From positions 1-64,000 of the forward strand of contig NZ_JABURL010000106.1 of assembly GCF_014762705.1 (NCBI RefSeq): 64,000 nt of DNA, in the 5' to 3' direction. Below, in pieces: positions 23,644-32,144 of this stretch. Position 1 is the stretch's first letter; every line of letters begins with the position of its first letter. Below the pieces are notes generated by a model. It saw only the letters and a list, made by a program, of their open reading frames with translations, ran no database searches and was not told the DNA's origin. Both the position numbers and the translations under genes were made by a program. Source of the DNA: Cyclobacterium sp. (GTDB lineage Bacteria; Bacteroidota; Bacteroidia; Cytophagales; Cyclobacteriaceae).

Positions 23644-25215
23644 ATGTTCAAAAAAATGCAAGCCATTGTACTCGGCCTTCTCGGACTCAAGGAGTTCTCC
23701 AAGGACGAGTCCGGCCAGCTTACTCTTACCGAAGAGGAAGGGAAAAAGCTCGCCGATGTGCTCGGTCAACCGTTCGTTGACAAGTTCAAGGAGGCCATGA
23801 AGGAAGCCAGTGCCGATCCGCAGCCGCTGATCGATGCCATCACTTCCCACAATGCCTCGCAGAACGAGGAGCAATTGCGACAGCTGCAGGCAAAACTGGA
23901 CCAGGCTACCAAGGATAAGGAAACGCTGCAGGCGAGTATCGCGCAGCTGAGTTCCTCTCCCGAACCTGAGCCAAAGCCTGATGCTGTAGGTATGCCCCGA
24001 AAAGAGGGCGTGAAAACGATTCTGAAAGTGGACGCTTCCAAGCCGCATTACAAGGCTTTGACCGCATTCATGAAAAGCGGCTACCTGGCAGCAGGTGCTA
24101 CCATCGATGTGGATGATTTGATGCAGGAGTTTGGTACCTATCTGAGTCAGGGACCGAATAACTTTGCTATGCTGGATACCATCTTTCAGGGATTTACCAG
24201 TGCAAAGCACTTCACCGAAGTACCGGCAGTGACCGAAAGGCGCGCCGTTCAGGCACTGATCACCTCTGTTTCGCAGCAGTACGTGAACAAGTGGACCCCA
24301 AGCGGCAAAAGCCAGTTCAGGCCCCTGAAAATCCAGAACAGAAGGCACAAGATCAACGTCCCGATCATTCCTTCCGAGGTGCTGACCTCCTACATCTTTG
24401 ACATGTACCGGGAAAATCTGGCCATTGATCAGATGCCGATCTTCTACTACATCTGGCAAAAACTGATCTATCCCCAGCTGATGCAAGACCTCGAGCTGAG
24501 GATGATCTGGAAAGGAAAGTTTGAGGAGCTGAATCCTGCCAATGTGAATGCCGGTGATGCCGGACAGGCTCCGGAGAAATCTATGGACGGTGTCGAAACC
24601 ATCCTTGCCAATAACCGCACCGGTGGTAATCCGGACAATATCCGGTTCTTTGACGGGGAAGGTTTTGATTACAAGACCGCGACGGATCAAGAGGTATTGG
24701 ACTTCTTCGCCAACTTCTTCAAGTGGATGGCCCCGGTATTCCGAACCATGCCGATGAATGTAGGTTGCTCCTACGAGCTGCGCATGCGGTACAGGGAAGC
24801 ATATAAAAACAAGTGGGGTACCGGCTCCGGTACGGAAAACCACGAGTTTGGCAGCGACCGGATAGACTACAGCCGTCATGTCCTCACTGAGATGGACGGC
24901 ATGTATGGATCGCCCATTCTGTTCGCTACTCCTAAGGCCAATATGGTGAAGCTTCGCCATATCAATGGCGCTCCAAATGTGATCAATGATATTCAAAAGC
25001 AGGACTATGAAGCCAGGATCTTCGGTGAGTACTGGATGGGTGCCGGCTTTGATTATGGGGAGGCGGTATTTGCCTTCTGCCCTGCGAACTATGATCCGCA
25101 TGCGCTGATCACCAGTGTATATGGTGCACATGACACTTATCAGCAGTTTAAGGGCACAGACCTCACCAAGTCTGTGACTGATTTTGGAAGTGCTAGCGCC
25201 GGCGGCGGTATCTAA
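23644..25215 (+). CDS. Major capsid protein with N-terminal scaffold (delta-like) region
   Basis: This is a 523-aa protein. The first 110 residues are helical and charged with a coiled coil (LRQLQAKLDQATKDKETLQ), followed by a Pro/Glu-rich linker (SSPEPEPKPDAVG). This fits a scaffold domain fused to an HK97-like capsid protein and removed by the upstream protease. The remaining 400 residues include segments usual for capsid shells (PNNFAMLDTIFQGFT, AVTERRAVQALIT, MNVGCSYELRMRYR). It ends in SAGGGI, the same six residues that end the next protein. HK97 fold is inferred from order and layout. Confidence 0.82.
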   Translation: MFKKMQAIVLGLLGLKEFSKDESGQLTLTEEEGKKLADVLGQPFVDKFKEAMKEASADPQPLIDAITSHNASQNEEQLRQLQAKLDQATKDKETLQASIAQLSSSPEPEPKPDAVGMPRKEGVKTILKVDASKPHYKALTAFMKSGYLAAGATIDVDDLMQEFGTYLSQGPNNFAMLDTIFQGFTSAKHFTEVPAVTERRAVQALITSVSQQYVNKWTPSGKSQFRPLKIQNRRHKINVPIIPSEVLTSYIFDMYRENLAIDQMPIFYYIWQKLIYPQLMQDLELRMIWKGKFEELNPANVNAGDAGQAPEKSMDGVETILANNRTGGNPDNIRFFDGEGFDYKTATDQEVLDFFANFFKWMAPVFRTMPMNVGCSYELRMRYREAYKNKWGTGSGTENHEFGSDRIDYSRHVLTEMDGMYGSPILFATPKANMVKLRHINGAPNVINDIQKQDYEARIFGEYWMGAGFDYGEAVFAFCPANYDPHALITSVYGAHDTYQQFKGTDLTKSVTDFGSASAGGGI

Positions 25216-25230
25216 AAAAGGAGGTAAATC

Positions 25231-25794
25231 ATGACATACGTAAAAGTATCCATACCAAAAATCAGGCTGGGGGCAGGTGCTCCCAAGCCCAAAGAACCGA
25301 ATGTGCTTTTTATGCTTTCCGAAGATGTGCAGGCCATGCCTGTGAAAGATGGGGTGGTCTCTACCTCTCCCATCACCCTCAAAGAGGGGAAGAAAGCCAT
25401 GGCCGTGTACATGAATCCCAAGTCCATCAATCGCTTTGACTCCTCTGAGGGGGAAGCCAGCGAAGAGATGGCAGGATGGCTTAGCAACTTAGAGTGTCAG
25501 CGACCAGGTGACGATGAGCACTTCGCCGCCTGGCTGCAGGAGCACCTGAATGAGGGATTTATCATCATCACCAAAGAATGTGGTGATGCCAAAGGGACCC
25601 GTCTGCAGGGAACGCCCTGTAATCCGCTCTTCATGAGTGTGGAAGCTCAGGACAATCAGGAAGGTATCAATAGTACCCTGACTTTTGTCAGCGGGCAGCG
25701 GTCCGCTAATAAGATGATCCATTACAGGGACGAAGATCCCCCTGTATATGATCCGCCAGTGATCGGCAGTGGATCTGCCGGCGGCGGTATCTAA
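25231..25794 (+). CDS. Virion protein next to capsid gene (decoration or tail-tube candidate)
   Basis: This is a 187-aa, beta-rich protein beginning MTYVKVSIPKIRLGAG, preceded by GGAGG eight bases before the ATG. A central segment carries EEMAGWLSNLECQRPGDDEHFAAWLQEH, followed by FIIITKECGDAKGTRLQGTPCNPL, which resembles small tail-tube or decoration proteins. Its C-terminus ends SAGGGI like the capsid protein. A terminator follows at 25817-25850. The assignment rests on position and composition. Confidence 0.65.
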   Translation: MTYVKVSIPKIRLGAGAPKPKEPNVLFMLSEDVQAMPVKDGVVSTSPITLKEGKKAMAVYMNPKSINRFDSSEGEASEEMAGWLSNLECQRPGDDEHFAAWLQEHLNEGFIIITKECGDAKGTRLQGTPCNPLFMSVEAQDNQEGINSTLTFVSGQRSANKMIHYRDEDPPVYDPPVIGSGSAGGGI

Positions 25795-25816
25795 TCAATT
25801 GAATCCATGTTCAACG

Positions 25817-25850
25817 CCCTCCGGCCCGGATCTCCGGACGGAGGGTTTTT
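25817..25850 (+). terminator. Intrinsic terminator after capsid genes
   Basis: The stem CCCTCCG (25817-25823) / CGGAGGG (25839-25845) has a loop that can pair further (CCGGA/TCCGG), followed by TTTTT at 25846-25850. It closes the protease-capsid transcription unit, 20 bases before the next ATG. Confidence 0.85.
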
Positions 25851-25869
25851 CATTTAACCCCATACCATC

Positions 25870-26811
25870 ATGAAAAAAGAAACAAAAACGCAGGAATCCG
25901 GGAAGTATGTCCAGAAAAACGAAACTTCCACTAAAAAAAAGGCGGTGAGCAAAAAGGAAGCTGCAGAAACTGCGGAAAGTGCCGATGCAAAAACGGATGA
26001 GGACGAAAGTCCGGCCCCAGCTATGGAGGCTGCCGCTCAACCGGCCAAAGAAGAGGAAGCGAAAACCAAGTCAGATCCCATCTGCATCGTGATCCCTTAC
26101 CTGGCAGAGAAAGCCAAAGGAGATGAACTCCGCTATGCCGTCCGGGCCTGGGAAAAGAGCATGCCCGGTATCCGAATCGTCATCATAGGAGATAAACCCG
26201 CCTGGGCAGGCAAAGATCTGGAACATATCCCCCACAAGCCCCAAAGCAAAAACCCCCAGGTGGATGTGGCGCATAAGATGATGGCGGCCATTGCATCCGA
26301 CCTGGTGCCGAATGTATTTGTCTGGACCAATGACGATATCTATACCCTCTGCCCGGTGGAGCTTGCCGATATCATTACCCTGAAAAGCCACGGCCTGCTG
26401 GCCAACCGGGGCAAAGCGAACGGAGTCTATCAGGAGAATGCCAAACGAACGCTGGAAGCCCTGAAAAAGCAGGGAATAGCTGCACCGTATGACTATGCTA
26501 CCCATACGCCGGTCATCGTAGAAAAGCAGGGACTGAGTAAGATCATTGAAGATTTTGAATGTGACAAAGAAGGTCAGCTGGTCTATACTTTGTATGCCAA
26601 TATGTTTTTCAGGGATCACCGGCCCATCATTACCCAGAATGACGGCAGAGGTTCCATCATTGCCTCGGTCTACCGTCCCAATCCGGATCCCCGCATCCTG
26701 GATAAGGTACTGGCAAGCCGCAAGTGGATCAATAACAATGATTCCGGATGGAAAGTCCTGGAGCCAAAGCTTAAGGAGCTCTTTCCTGAAAAGTGCCGGT
26801 TTGAGAAGTAG
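25870..26811 (+). CDS. Glycosyltransferase-like (Stealth-like) protein in the capsid module
   Basis: This is a 313-aa protein. Residues 1-70 are a low-complexity Lys/Glu/Ala linker. From residue about 72 a Rossmann-like fold begins (ICIVIPYLAEKAKGDELRYAVRAWEKSMPGIRIVIIGDKP). An acidic NDD motif follows near residues 154-156 (VFVWTNDDIYTL), then THTPVIVEK near residue 218. The NDD context and the H.P..VEK segment resemble GT-A/Stealth-type sugar-phosphate transferases. A virion or cell-surface target is possible. The gene has its own start after a terminator. Catalysis is inferred; a non-enzymatic virion role cannot be excluded. Confidence 0.6.
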   Translation: MKKETKTQESGKYVQKNETSTKKKAVSKKEAAETAESADAKTDEDESPAPAMEAAAQPAKEEEAKTKSDPICIVIPYLAEKAKGDELRYAVRAWEKSMPGIRIVIIGDKPAWAGKDLEHIPHKPQSKNPQVDVAHKMMAAIASDLVPNVFVWTNDDIYTLCPVELADIITLKSHGLLANRGKANGVYQENAKRTLEALKKQGIAAPYDYATHTPVIVEKQGLSKIIEDFECDKEGQLVYTLYANMFFRDHRPIITQNDGRGSIIASVYRPNPDPRILDKVLASRKWINNNDSGWKVLEPKLKELFPEKCRFEK

Positions 26812-26866
26812 ATCTGATTTGCATAAAACGCCATTTAATTAGCATTTCACGCACATTAATTTACCT

Positions 26867-27544
26867 ATGGATAAAGTCAAGGTATACACCTGGCTAAAGG
26901 CCGGTGCTCCTCTGGATGAGGGGCTCCGGCTTTTTGCCATGGATAGCGGGCAGGATCATCCCTTTGTTCGCCTGGCCCGGTACAATCATCAGGTGGCCTA
27001 TCCCATCCTGATCAGGGAGCTGGCCGCCAGGACAGGGATCAGCCTGGCAGAAGTGCGCCGGATCCGGGAGGCAAAAGGAAGCTTTCGGGAAAACTGGCCT
27101 TTTCTATCTGATCCTGCCTGCCCTGCCGAACTGAAAGTCCTGGCGGCAGATAAGATCACCGCCTACTGGAACTACGTTCGTGCTCATGAGCAGCTCTTTG
27201 ATTGTACCTCCCGGGAAGAGCAGTGGGCCACCGTAAAAATACTTATGGAAAACTACAAGGAAAACCGGGCCATCATCGCCGAATTTGTCCACTACCGGGA
27301 TCATGGCCACGTACTCGGCAAGCATCCGGTATTCCGGGAGATGAAGGAACTGGAAAAACTCCGGAAGCTGGGCCCCATAGATTTGGTAAAGATGGAGGAA
27401 CGCCTGGAACACAATATCTGGCGCATCGAGGATGAGCTGCGCAAAAATAAAAAGCCCCACCTGCAGGCGGATAGGGAGCGACGGCTTCGGATCAAAAGAA
27501 GGCAGCTGAAGGAAGTGAAACGGCTAATCGAAAGAATGGCATGA
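26867..27544 (+). CDS. Phage protein of unknown function (packaging-region)
   Basis: This is a 225-aa, strongly helical protein rich in Arg, Glu and Lys. It starts MDKVKVYTWLKAGA, contains LAARTGISLAEVRRIREAKGSF near residue 48 (a possible HTH), and ends in a very basic coiled-coil tail (RRLRIKRRQLKEVKRLIERM). It overlaps the PLD-like gene by four bases. A DNA-binding or packaging-related role is plausible but not shown. Confidence 0.65.
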   Translation: MDKVKVYTWLKAGAPLDEGLRLFAMDSGQDHPFVRLARYNHQVAYPILIRELAARTGISLAEVRRIREAKGSFRENWPFLSDPACPAELKVLAADKITAYWNYVRAHEQLFDCTSREEQWATVKILMENYKENRAIIAEFVHYRDHGHVLGKHPVFREMKELEKLRKLGPIDLVKMEERLEHNIWRIEDELRKNKKPHLQADRERRLRIKRRQLKEVKRLIERMA

Positions 27545-28128
27545 AGCTATTTGATCTGAAGGAAATCGCCCCTGAAAGGGAACCAGCAGGCAAAGCAGAT
27601 AAAGCTGAGATCCATAGAACTAAATTTGAAAGCAAGCACCTGGCCAAAATCTCTTCTCTCAAAAACCTGATGGGGAATCTTCCGGAACCAGGCGAAGCCA
27701 TTTTTCTCTACACCCTGAAGAGCTTCAATGCTTTTACATTCATCACCTACATCATCAAACATTGCGGAGAGATTGACGAACTGACCTTCAGCACCTATTC
27801 CATCAATGAACGGATCCTGTCCAGTCTATTGCGCTGGTACGATAAAGGGAGCATCCGGAAAATCCGCATGTCAATTTCCGAGTCAGTCAAACACCGGATG
27901 CCAAAGGTTTTTGATCTGATTGAGCTGCAGCGCAAGGAACGAAATTTCGAGGTTTGCTATTGCTGGAACCACAGCAAAGTGACCCTGATCCGGAGCCAGG
28001 GAAATTACTTTGTGATCGAGGGTAGTGGTAACTTTTCAGAAAATGCCATGCATGAGCAATATGTATTTGTAAATGATCAGCAACTTTTTGAGTTCAGAAG
28101 CAACTGTCTGATGAACCTGGAAATGTGA
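27541..28128 (+). CDS. PLD-like (HKD-type) domain protein
   Basis: This is a 195-aa protein. A basic N-terminus is followed by an alpha/beta region (GEAIFLYTLKSFNAFTFITYIIKHC). Near residues 143-163 there is one HKD-type motif, NHSKVTLIRS...VIEGSGNFSENA, in which His, Lys and the GSGN step are present. Single-motif PLD-family proteins act as dimers on phosphodiesters, often as nucleases. Position before the terminase genes suggests a DNA-processing role during packaging or host DNA attack. The gene overlaps its upstream neighbour by four bases. Confidence 0.7.
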   Translation: MKLFDLKEIAPEREPAGKADKAEIHRTKFESKHLAKISSLKNLMGNLPEPGEAIFLYTLKSFNAFTFITYIIKHCGEIDELTFSTYSINERILSSLLRWYDKGSIRKIRMSISESVKHRMPKVFDLIELQRKERNFEVCYCWNHSKVTLIRSQGNYFVIEGSGNFSENAMHEQYVFVNDQQLFEFRSNCLMNLEM

Positions 28129-28386
28129 AAAACTAAATCGGTTCATCATATAAACCATTATTTATAAAAGGTAATTTTCTAAATTAAATATTATATTAAT
28201 TAAATTAAAACTTATAATAATGTAAAATAAATACATAAAAACGTTGTTTATAACTAGAAATATACGGAATTTTGACCCAATCAATTAACACAGTCTGCGG
28301 TAAAGAATATAGGCTTAACCAGAGGTTTCCAGATACCCATATTTACCGAGGACTGGGGTATTGGAGCCTTGCATTAAATTTTTATC

Positions 28387-28623
28387 ATGACCGAAAATTG
28401 TCGTCAAGCAAAGTTGTTGGTACTGGGAGAACAACTGGAATTATTTTACAAGTTTGAGAAAACCTTTCTCCCTTATCTGTTTATTCTCGGCAAGATTTGC
28501 GCCCTGAGAAATCTGCTTCCACTCCTTCAGGATCACATCAGCAGAGAGGAAGTAGAACAAATGTTACTGCTTATGGAGGTACTCCGGAAGTGTTCGGAGT
28601 TGATGCAAAAAGAAATGCCGTGA
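28387..28623 (+). CDS. Small helical phage protein, unknown function
   Basis: This is a 78-aa protein starting MTENCRQAKLLVLG, all helical with a hydrophobic central stretch (FLPYLFILGKICALRNLLPLL). It follows a 250-base AT-rich gap (28129-28386) with no other convincing gene, and its stop lies five bases before a terminator. Confidence 0.5.
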   Translation: MTENCRQAKLLVLGEQLELFYKFEKTFLPYLFILGKICALRNLLPLLQDHISREEVEQMLLLMEVLRKCSELMQKEMP

Positions 28624-28628
28624 TCGAA

Positions 28629-28663
28629 TGTCCTTCCCTGGCTGGGGAAGGACATTTATTTTT
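28629..28663 (+). terminator. Intrinsic terminator upstream of terminase
   Basis: TGTCCTTCCC (28629-28638) pairs with GGGAAGGACA (28645-28654), followed by TTTATTTTT. The hairpin sits five bases after the stop of the 78-aa gene and five bases before the terminase small-subunit start, so terminase genes depend on read-through or on a promoter not seen. Confidence 0.85.
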
Positions 28664-28667
28664 GGGT

Positions 28668-29597
28668 ATGAACCTTAGTTTACCCCTGGACGATGAACGC
28701 ATAGCCGAATTGGAAAGCCTGGCAGCTCTAGGCTACAGCCCTGAGGAAATGGCTGTTTACTTCGATGTGGACAAATACTTTTTTGTCCAGGCTGCATTGG
28801 ATGTGGAAAGCAAAGTCCACTACCATATCAAGCGGGGCCAGCTCATGTCCGTGGCCAAAGAACAAATGGCCTTGCTGGGAGATGCCGAAAAAGGCAACGT
28901 CACTGCCTCCCAGCAACTGGGGAAAATCCGGAGATCCAGAAGTTGGGAGCTTTCGAAGCTGGATATCTTTGGCGGGGCCATCGATAAGAAGCTATTGCGA
29001 AAACTCGAGGATTATATACAGGGCGGCAGCATCAATGAGCTGAGCACGGAGGAAGCCATTTATCTGGATGCACTGACCCTGATCAACTCCATGAGCCGGA
29101 AGTATGGGAGGCGAAATACCATTAAGTTTTTTACAAGGGAACCCTGGAACTTACAATACCGTCGGGCATCGGAAATGTATGATGAAGCAGTGACCTTGTT
29201 TTACACCGATCGGAATATTGAAAAGAAAGCCCTGCGGAATATGTATGCGGATCAACTGGACGAAGCGGCGCTGATCGTTCGGGACAATGCGGAGTCATCC
29301 AAAGATTGGGAAGTGTATGGCAACCTTATTGATAAGGCTGCCCGCATGCGGGAACTGGACAAGCCTGATCCGGAAAAGCTGGACAAGGAAATTTACCTCA
29401 AGCCCCTGCGCTATTACTCCCTGGATCCTGCCAGCGTGGGACTGCCCACCATTAACCGGCAGGAACTGGCCAATCAGATCGAAGCATTGGAGATCCCCGA
29501 GCGGGAAAAGGCCCGGCTGAAGCAGGAAGCCAGCCTGGAAAATATCAAACTCGAAGACCGATTCAATGAGCTGGAGAAAGAAGCCAAAGGAGAATAG
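28668..29597 (+). CDS. Probable terminase small subunit
   Basis: This is a 309-aa protein from ATG 28668 (MNLSLPLDDERIAELESLAALGYSPEEM, given only as landmark). It is helical and begins with an HTH-like region (residues about 8-45: YSPEEMAVYFDVD, VQAALDVESKVHYHI). A long helical body and an acidic coiled-coil tail follow. It directly precedes and overlaps the large terminase subunit by 32 bases. Small terminases bind the packaging site and regulate the large subunit. An upstream open frame from 28497 runs through the terminator, so I reject it as coding. Confidence 0.72.
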   Translation: MNLSLPLDDERIAELESLAALGYSPEEMAVYFDVDKYFFVQAALDVESKVHYHIKRGQLMSVAKEQMALLGDAEKGNVTASQQLGKIRRSRSWELSKLDIFGGAIDKKLLRKLEDYIQGGSINELSTEEAIYLDALTLINSMSRKYGRRNTIKFFTREPWNLQYRRASEMYDEAVTLFYTDRNIEKKALRNMYADQLDEAALIVRDNAESSKDWEVYGNLIDKAARMRELDKPDPEKLDKEIYLKPLRYYSLDPASVGLPTINRQELANQIEALEIPEREKARLKQEASLENIKLEDRFNELEKEAKGE

Positions 29598-31317
29598 CCA
29601 GGGGCTAGATCGGGTCTTTGCCAACTGGCTCTCCCAGCTCTGCATGATGATCCTTCCCAAATCCCTTTACATGGTCGCGGGTCGTGGCTCTGCCAAGACT
29701 ACCGATATCCAGGTGGAACGCCTGCTGGAAATGGTCTATGACCTGCCCGGTGCGCCGGTGGCCTGGGTGGCCGATACCTACAGCAACCTGCAGAAAAACG
29801 TGCTTCGGACCGTCAAAGAAGGATTGACCGCTAAAGGCATGGTTGAGGGCGTTCACTATGTGATTGGCAAGCGGCCGCCAGAGATCCCCCAGAAAGAAAG
29901 GCCCGACCTGCCTCTGGAGCTAAAGGAACATTTCTGGAAGCCTTACAATGAGATTGGTTCCTATCGGCATACCATCGTTTTCTTTACCGGTTTTAACATC
30001 ACCTTTGGCAGCCTGGACCGCCCGGCTTCTCTGGCCGGTGGTAACTATGTGCATGTGTTTGGCGATGAGGTCAAATACTTCCGCAAGGAGCGGATTCTGA
30101 ACCTGCAGAAGGCCATCCGGGGCATGCGGGTAAAGTATGGGCATTCGGTATTTTATCGGGGCCATACCTTTACCACAGATATGCCCAATGTAGACCAGGT
30201 GGGAGAATACGACTGGGTGCTCGAGCGTGGAAACCGGATGAACACCGCCGCATTGCTGCGAGTGCTAAGGACGGCCTTTGTGGTGAATGAAGCCCTGGGC
30301 GAATACTACGCCGCCTGTGAGGAAGGGAATCCCGAGGAAATTATTAGCAAGAAACGCACCTGGCAGCGATGGGTGGAACGCTGGACCGCTACCCGCCTGG
30401 TGAAGGATGCCCACAGTATGTTTTACATTGCCAGCTCGTACGTCAATGTGGATATCCTGACATCCGAATGGTTTGAGGATGCTTTCAATGATGACTTTAT
30501 CGATGCCAAAACCACGGTGCTCAGCCTGAAGCCTTCTCCGGAGACAGGCGAGCTTTTTTATGCCAACCTGGGCGAGCGGCACTTCTATCAGGATGGCTCA
30601 GCTCCGGATTGGGAAATGCGATTCGGCCTGCAGGACGAGGAAGACTGCCGGATCCTGAAATACCATGACCGGAGCAAAGCCATTGACATGGGTCTTGATT
30701 TTGGCAACATGCACTCCATGACCCTGGCGCAGGAAATCGGTAAGTACTACCGGGTAAGCAAATTTATCTATACCCTCAGCCCGGAATGGATCCGGGAGCT
30801 GGCCGATAAGTTTCTGGCCTTTTACAAGCCCCATCGGGAAAAGACAATTCATCTGTATTACGATCGGGCGGCCAACAACTACAAAAAGGCCGGTCAGGAC
30901 CTGGCCACGCAACTAAAGAAAGCCTTGGAAGTGGATGGAGACGGCAACCGTACCGGCTGGAAAGTGATCCTGATGAGTGAAGGCCAGGGGAATATTGGCC
31001 AAAATGAAGAGTACAACTTTATGCAGGAGCTTTTCCAGGAGCACAACCGGAAGCTGCCGCGGGTGCTGATCGATTACTTCCATTGCAAGCCGCTGCGCTG
31101 CTCCCTGCAGCTGGCCAAAACGAAAAAGCGCACGGAACGGGGCCGTAATATTGTAGCGAAAGACAAAAATAGCGAAAAGCTGCCCATCCACCGTCTTCCC
31201 CTGGAGAGTACCAACCCCTCTGACAGCTTCAAATACCTGATGATGCGCAAGACCTGGAGGCGACATGTAAGGGGAGCACGGAAACCTGAAGTGGGAGATG
31301 CGAGTGTCAGGGGGTGA
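29566..31317 (+). CDS. Terminase large subunit
   Basis: This is a 583-aa protein. A deviant Walker A AGRGSAKTT sits near residues 38-46, and Walker B VHVFGDEVKYF near 163-173. The RNase H-like nuclease half begins at DMGLDFGNMHSMT near 373, with further acidic residues downstream (YYDRAANN). The C-terminal SFKYLMMRKTW is usual for Bacteroidota phage terminases. It pumps DNA into the prohead and cuts it. The ATG at 29566 lies in the end of the small-subunit gene; a later Met (residue 27) is possible. Confidence 0.88.
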   Translation: MSWRKKPKENSQGLDRVFANWLSQLCMMILPKSLYMVAGRGSAKTTDIQVERLLEMVYDLPGAPVAWVADTYSNLQKNVLRTVKEGLTAKGMVEGVHYVIGKRPPEIPQKERPDLPLELKEHFWKPYNEIGSYRHTIVFFTGFNITFGSLDRPASLAGGNYVHVFGDEVKYFRKERILNLQKAIRGMRVKYGHSVFYRGHTFTTDMPNVDQVGEYDWVLERGNRMNTAALLRVLRTAFVVNEALGEYYAACEEGNPEEIISKKRTWQRWVERWTATRLVKDAHSMFYIASSYVNVDILTSEWFEDAFNDDFIDAKTTVLSLKPSPETGELFYANLGERHFYQDGSAPDWEMRFGLQDEEDCRILKYHDRSKAIDMGLDFGNMHSMTLAQEIGKYYRVSKFIYTLSPEWIRELADKFLAFYKPHREKTIHLYYDRAANNYKKAGQDLATQLKKALEVDGDGNRTGWKVILMSEGQGNIGQNEEYNFMQELFQEHNRKLPRVLIDYFHCKPLRCSLQLAKTKKRTERGRNIVAKDKNSEKLPIHRLPLESTNPSDSFKYLMMRKTWRRHVRGARKPEVGDASVRG

Positions 31318-31321
31318 AATT

Positions 31322-31848
31322 TTAATTTGAAGATATTGAAATGCTCAGCGGCTGACTACAGTGTTTTTTGCGATTTCTATCAACTAGTACAACTTCTACG
31401 CTCTTATTCCTTAAGGAATCTCTTAAACTAGGTTCATTTTTGAAGGTTATTTGTGCAGGTTCTTTATAGCATTTTGATTTGAAATGCTTAAAAAGGTTTT
31501 GAGTATTTGATTGATTTACCGTAAGGTCTTTTCCCCGGAAATTTTCAAATATGCATCAATGATCTGAATGTCTCGGTCACAATCATTTGAAATATCTAAT
31601 TTAATCAAAAAAGCAGAAAGTGAATTTTTATTGGTAAAAGGTTTTTCCGCCTGGATGGGTATTATTGATAACCTGCATTTGGAATCCTTATAATTTTTGG
31701 AATAATTAACCAGTTTCTCCCAGATTTCCATAAGATCATTTAGCCATGCAAAAGGGTTTATTGTCATACTCATATACACATTTGTGAAAGTAAGATTGAA
31801 TATACATAATAAAGCTGAGTAATGTCCTTTTCCCCCTCCCATTACCAT
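31322..31848 (-). pseudogene. Leftward accessory gene broken by a frameshift
   Basis: A leftward frame starts at 31848 (or at the internal ATG near 31773) and stops at 31516 after 110 aa (DISNDCDRDIQIIDAYLKISGEKTL). A second open leftward frame, shifted by one base, continues directly from 31519 to a stop at 31322 and encodes about 65 aa that look genuine (EPAQITFKNEPSLRDSL, VEVVLVDRN). Joining them gives one protein of about 150-175 aa, so a single-base indel near 31517-31530 is likely. It is AT-rich, on the opposite strand from terminase and portal, and has no recognised family. Confidence 0.6.
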
Positions 31849-31862
31849 GCGAAATTAGTCGC

Positions 31863-32144
31863 ATGGGTCAATTAACCGTTTACGAAGCCATTTCAGAGAT
31901 GCGGACACGTTCTGCCCGGGGGCAGGAGGTTTCCTTCTCCTTTATGTCGTATTCCGAATCTAAACAGGAAACCGAAGGCATTGTGGAAGTGCGCCGGGCC
32001 AGGCTGCGTCGCAGGAGCCGGGATGCGGACTTTTTGAACGGGGAACTTCTGGAACCCTATACCGACCTGGACACCCTGGAGCAGCGGCGATTCTACATAC
32101 CCACGCTGATGACCTTTAATGGACAAAAAACCACCTTGCTATGA
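31863..32144 (+). CDS. Small phage head-region protein
   Basis: This is a 93-aa basic protein starting MGQLTVYEAISEMRTRSARGQ, with an Arg-rich centre (EVRRARLRRRSRD) and a C-terminal beta-type end. It overlaps the portal gene by four bases (ATGA). Position suggests an adaptor or portal-associated role; no family recognised. Confidence 0.65.
   Translation: MGQLTVYEAISEMRTRSARGQEVSFSFMSYSESKQETEGIVEVRRARLRRRSRDADFLNGELLEPYTDLDTLEQRRFYIPTLMTFNGQKTTLL

Noticed and set aside
23611-25131. Leftward 506-codon frame opposite the capsid gene
   Set aside because: It is a codon-bias shadow: the plus strand carries the capsid protein flanked by protease and virion genes, while this frame has no family pattern.
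28497-28667. N-terminal extension of the terminase small subunit
   Set aside because: The frame runs through an intrinsic terminator and overlaps the 78-aa gene; the ATG at 28668 fits better.
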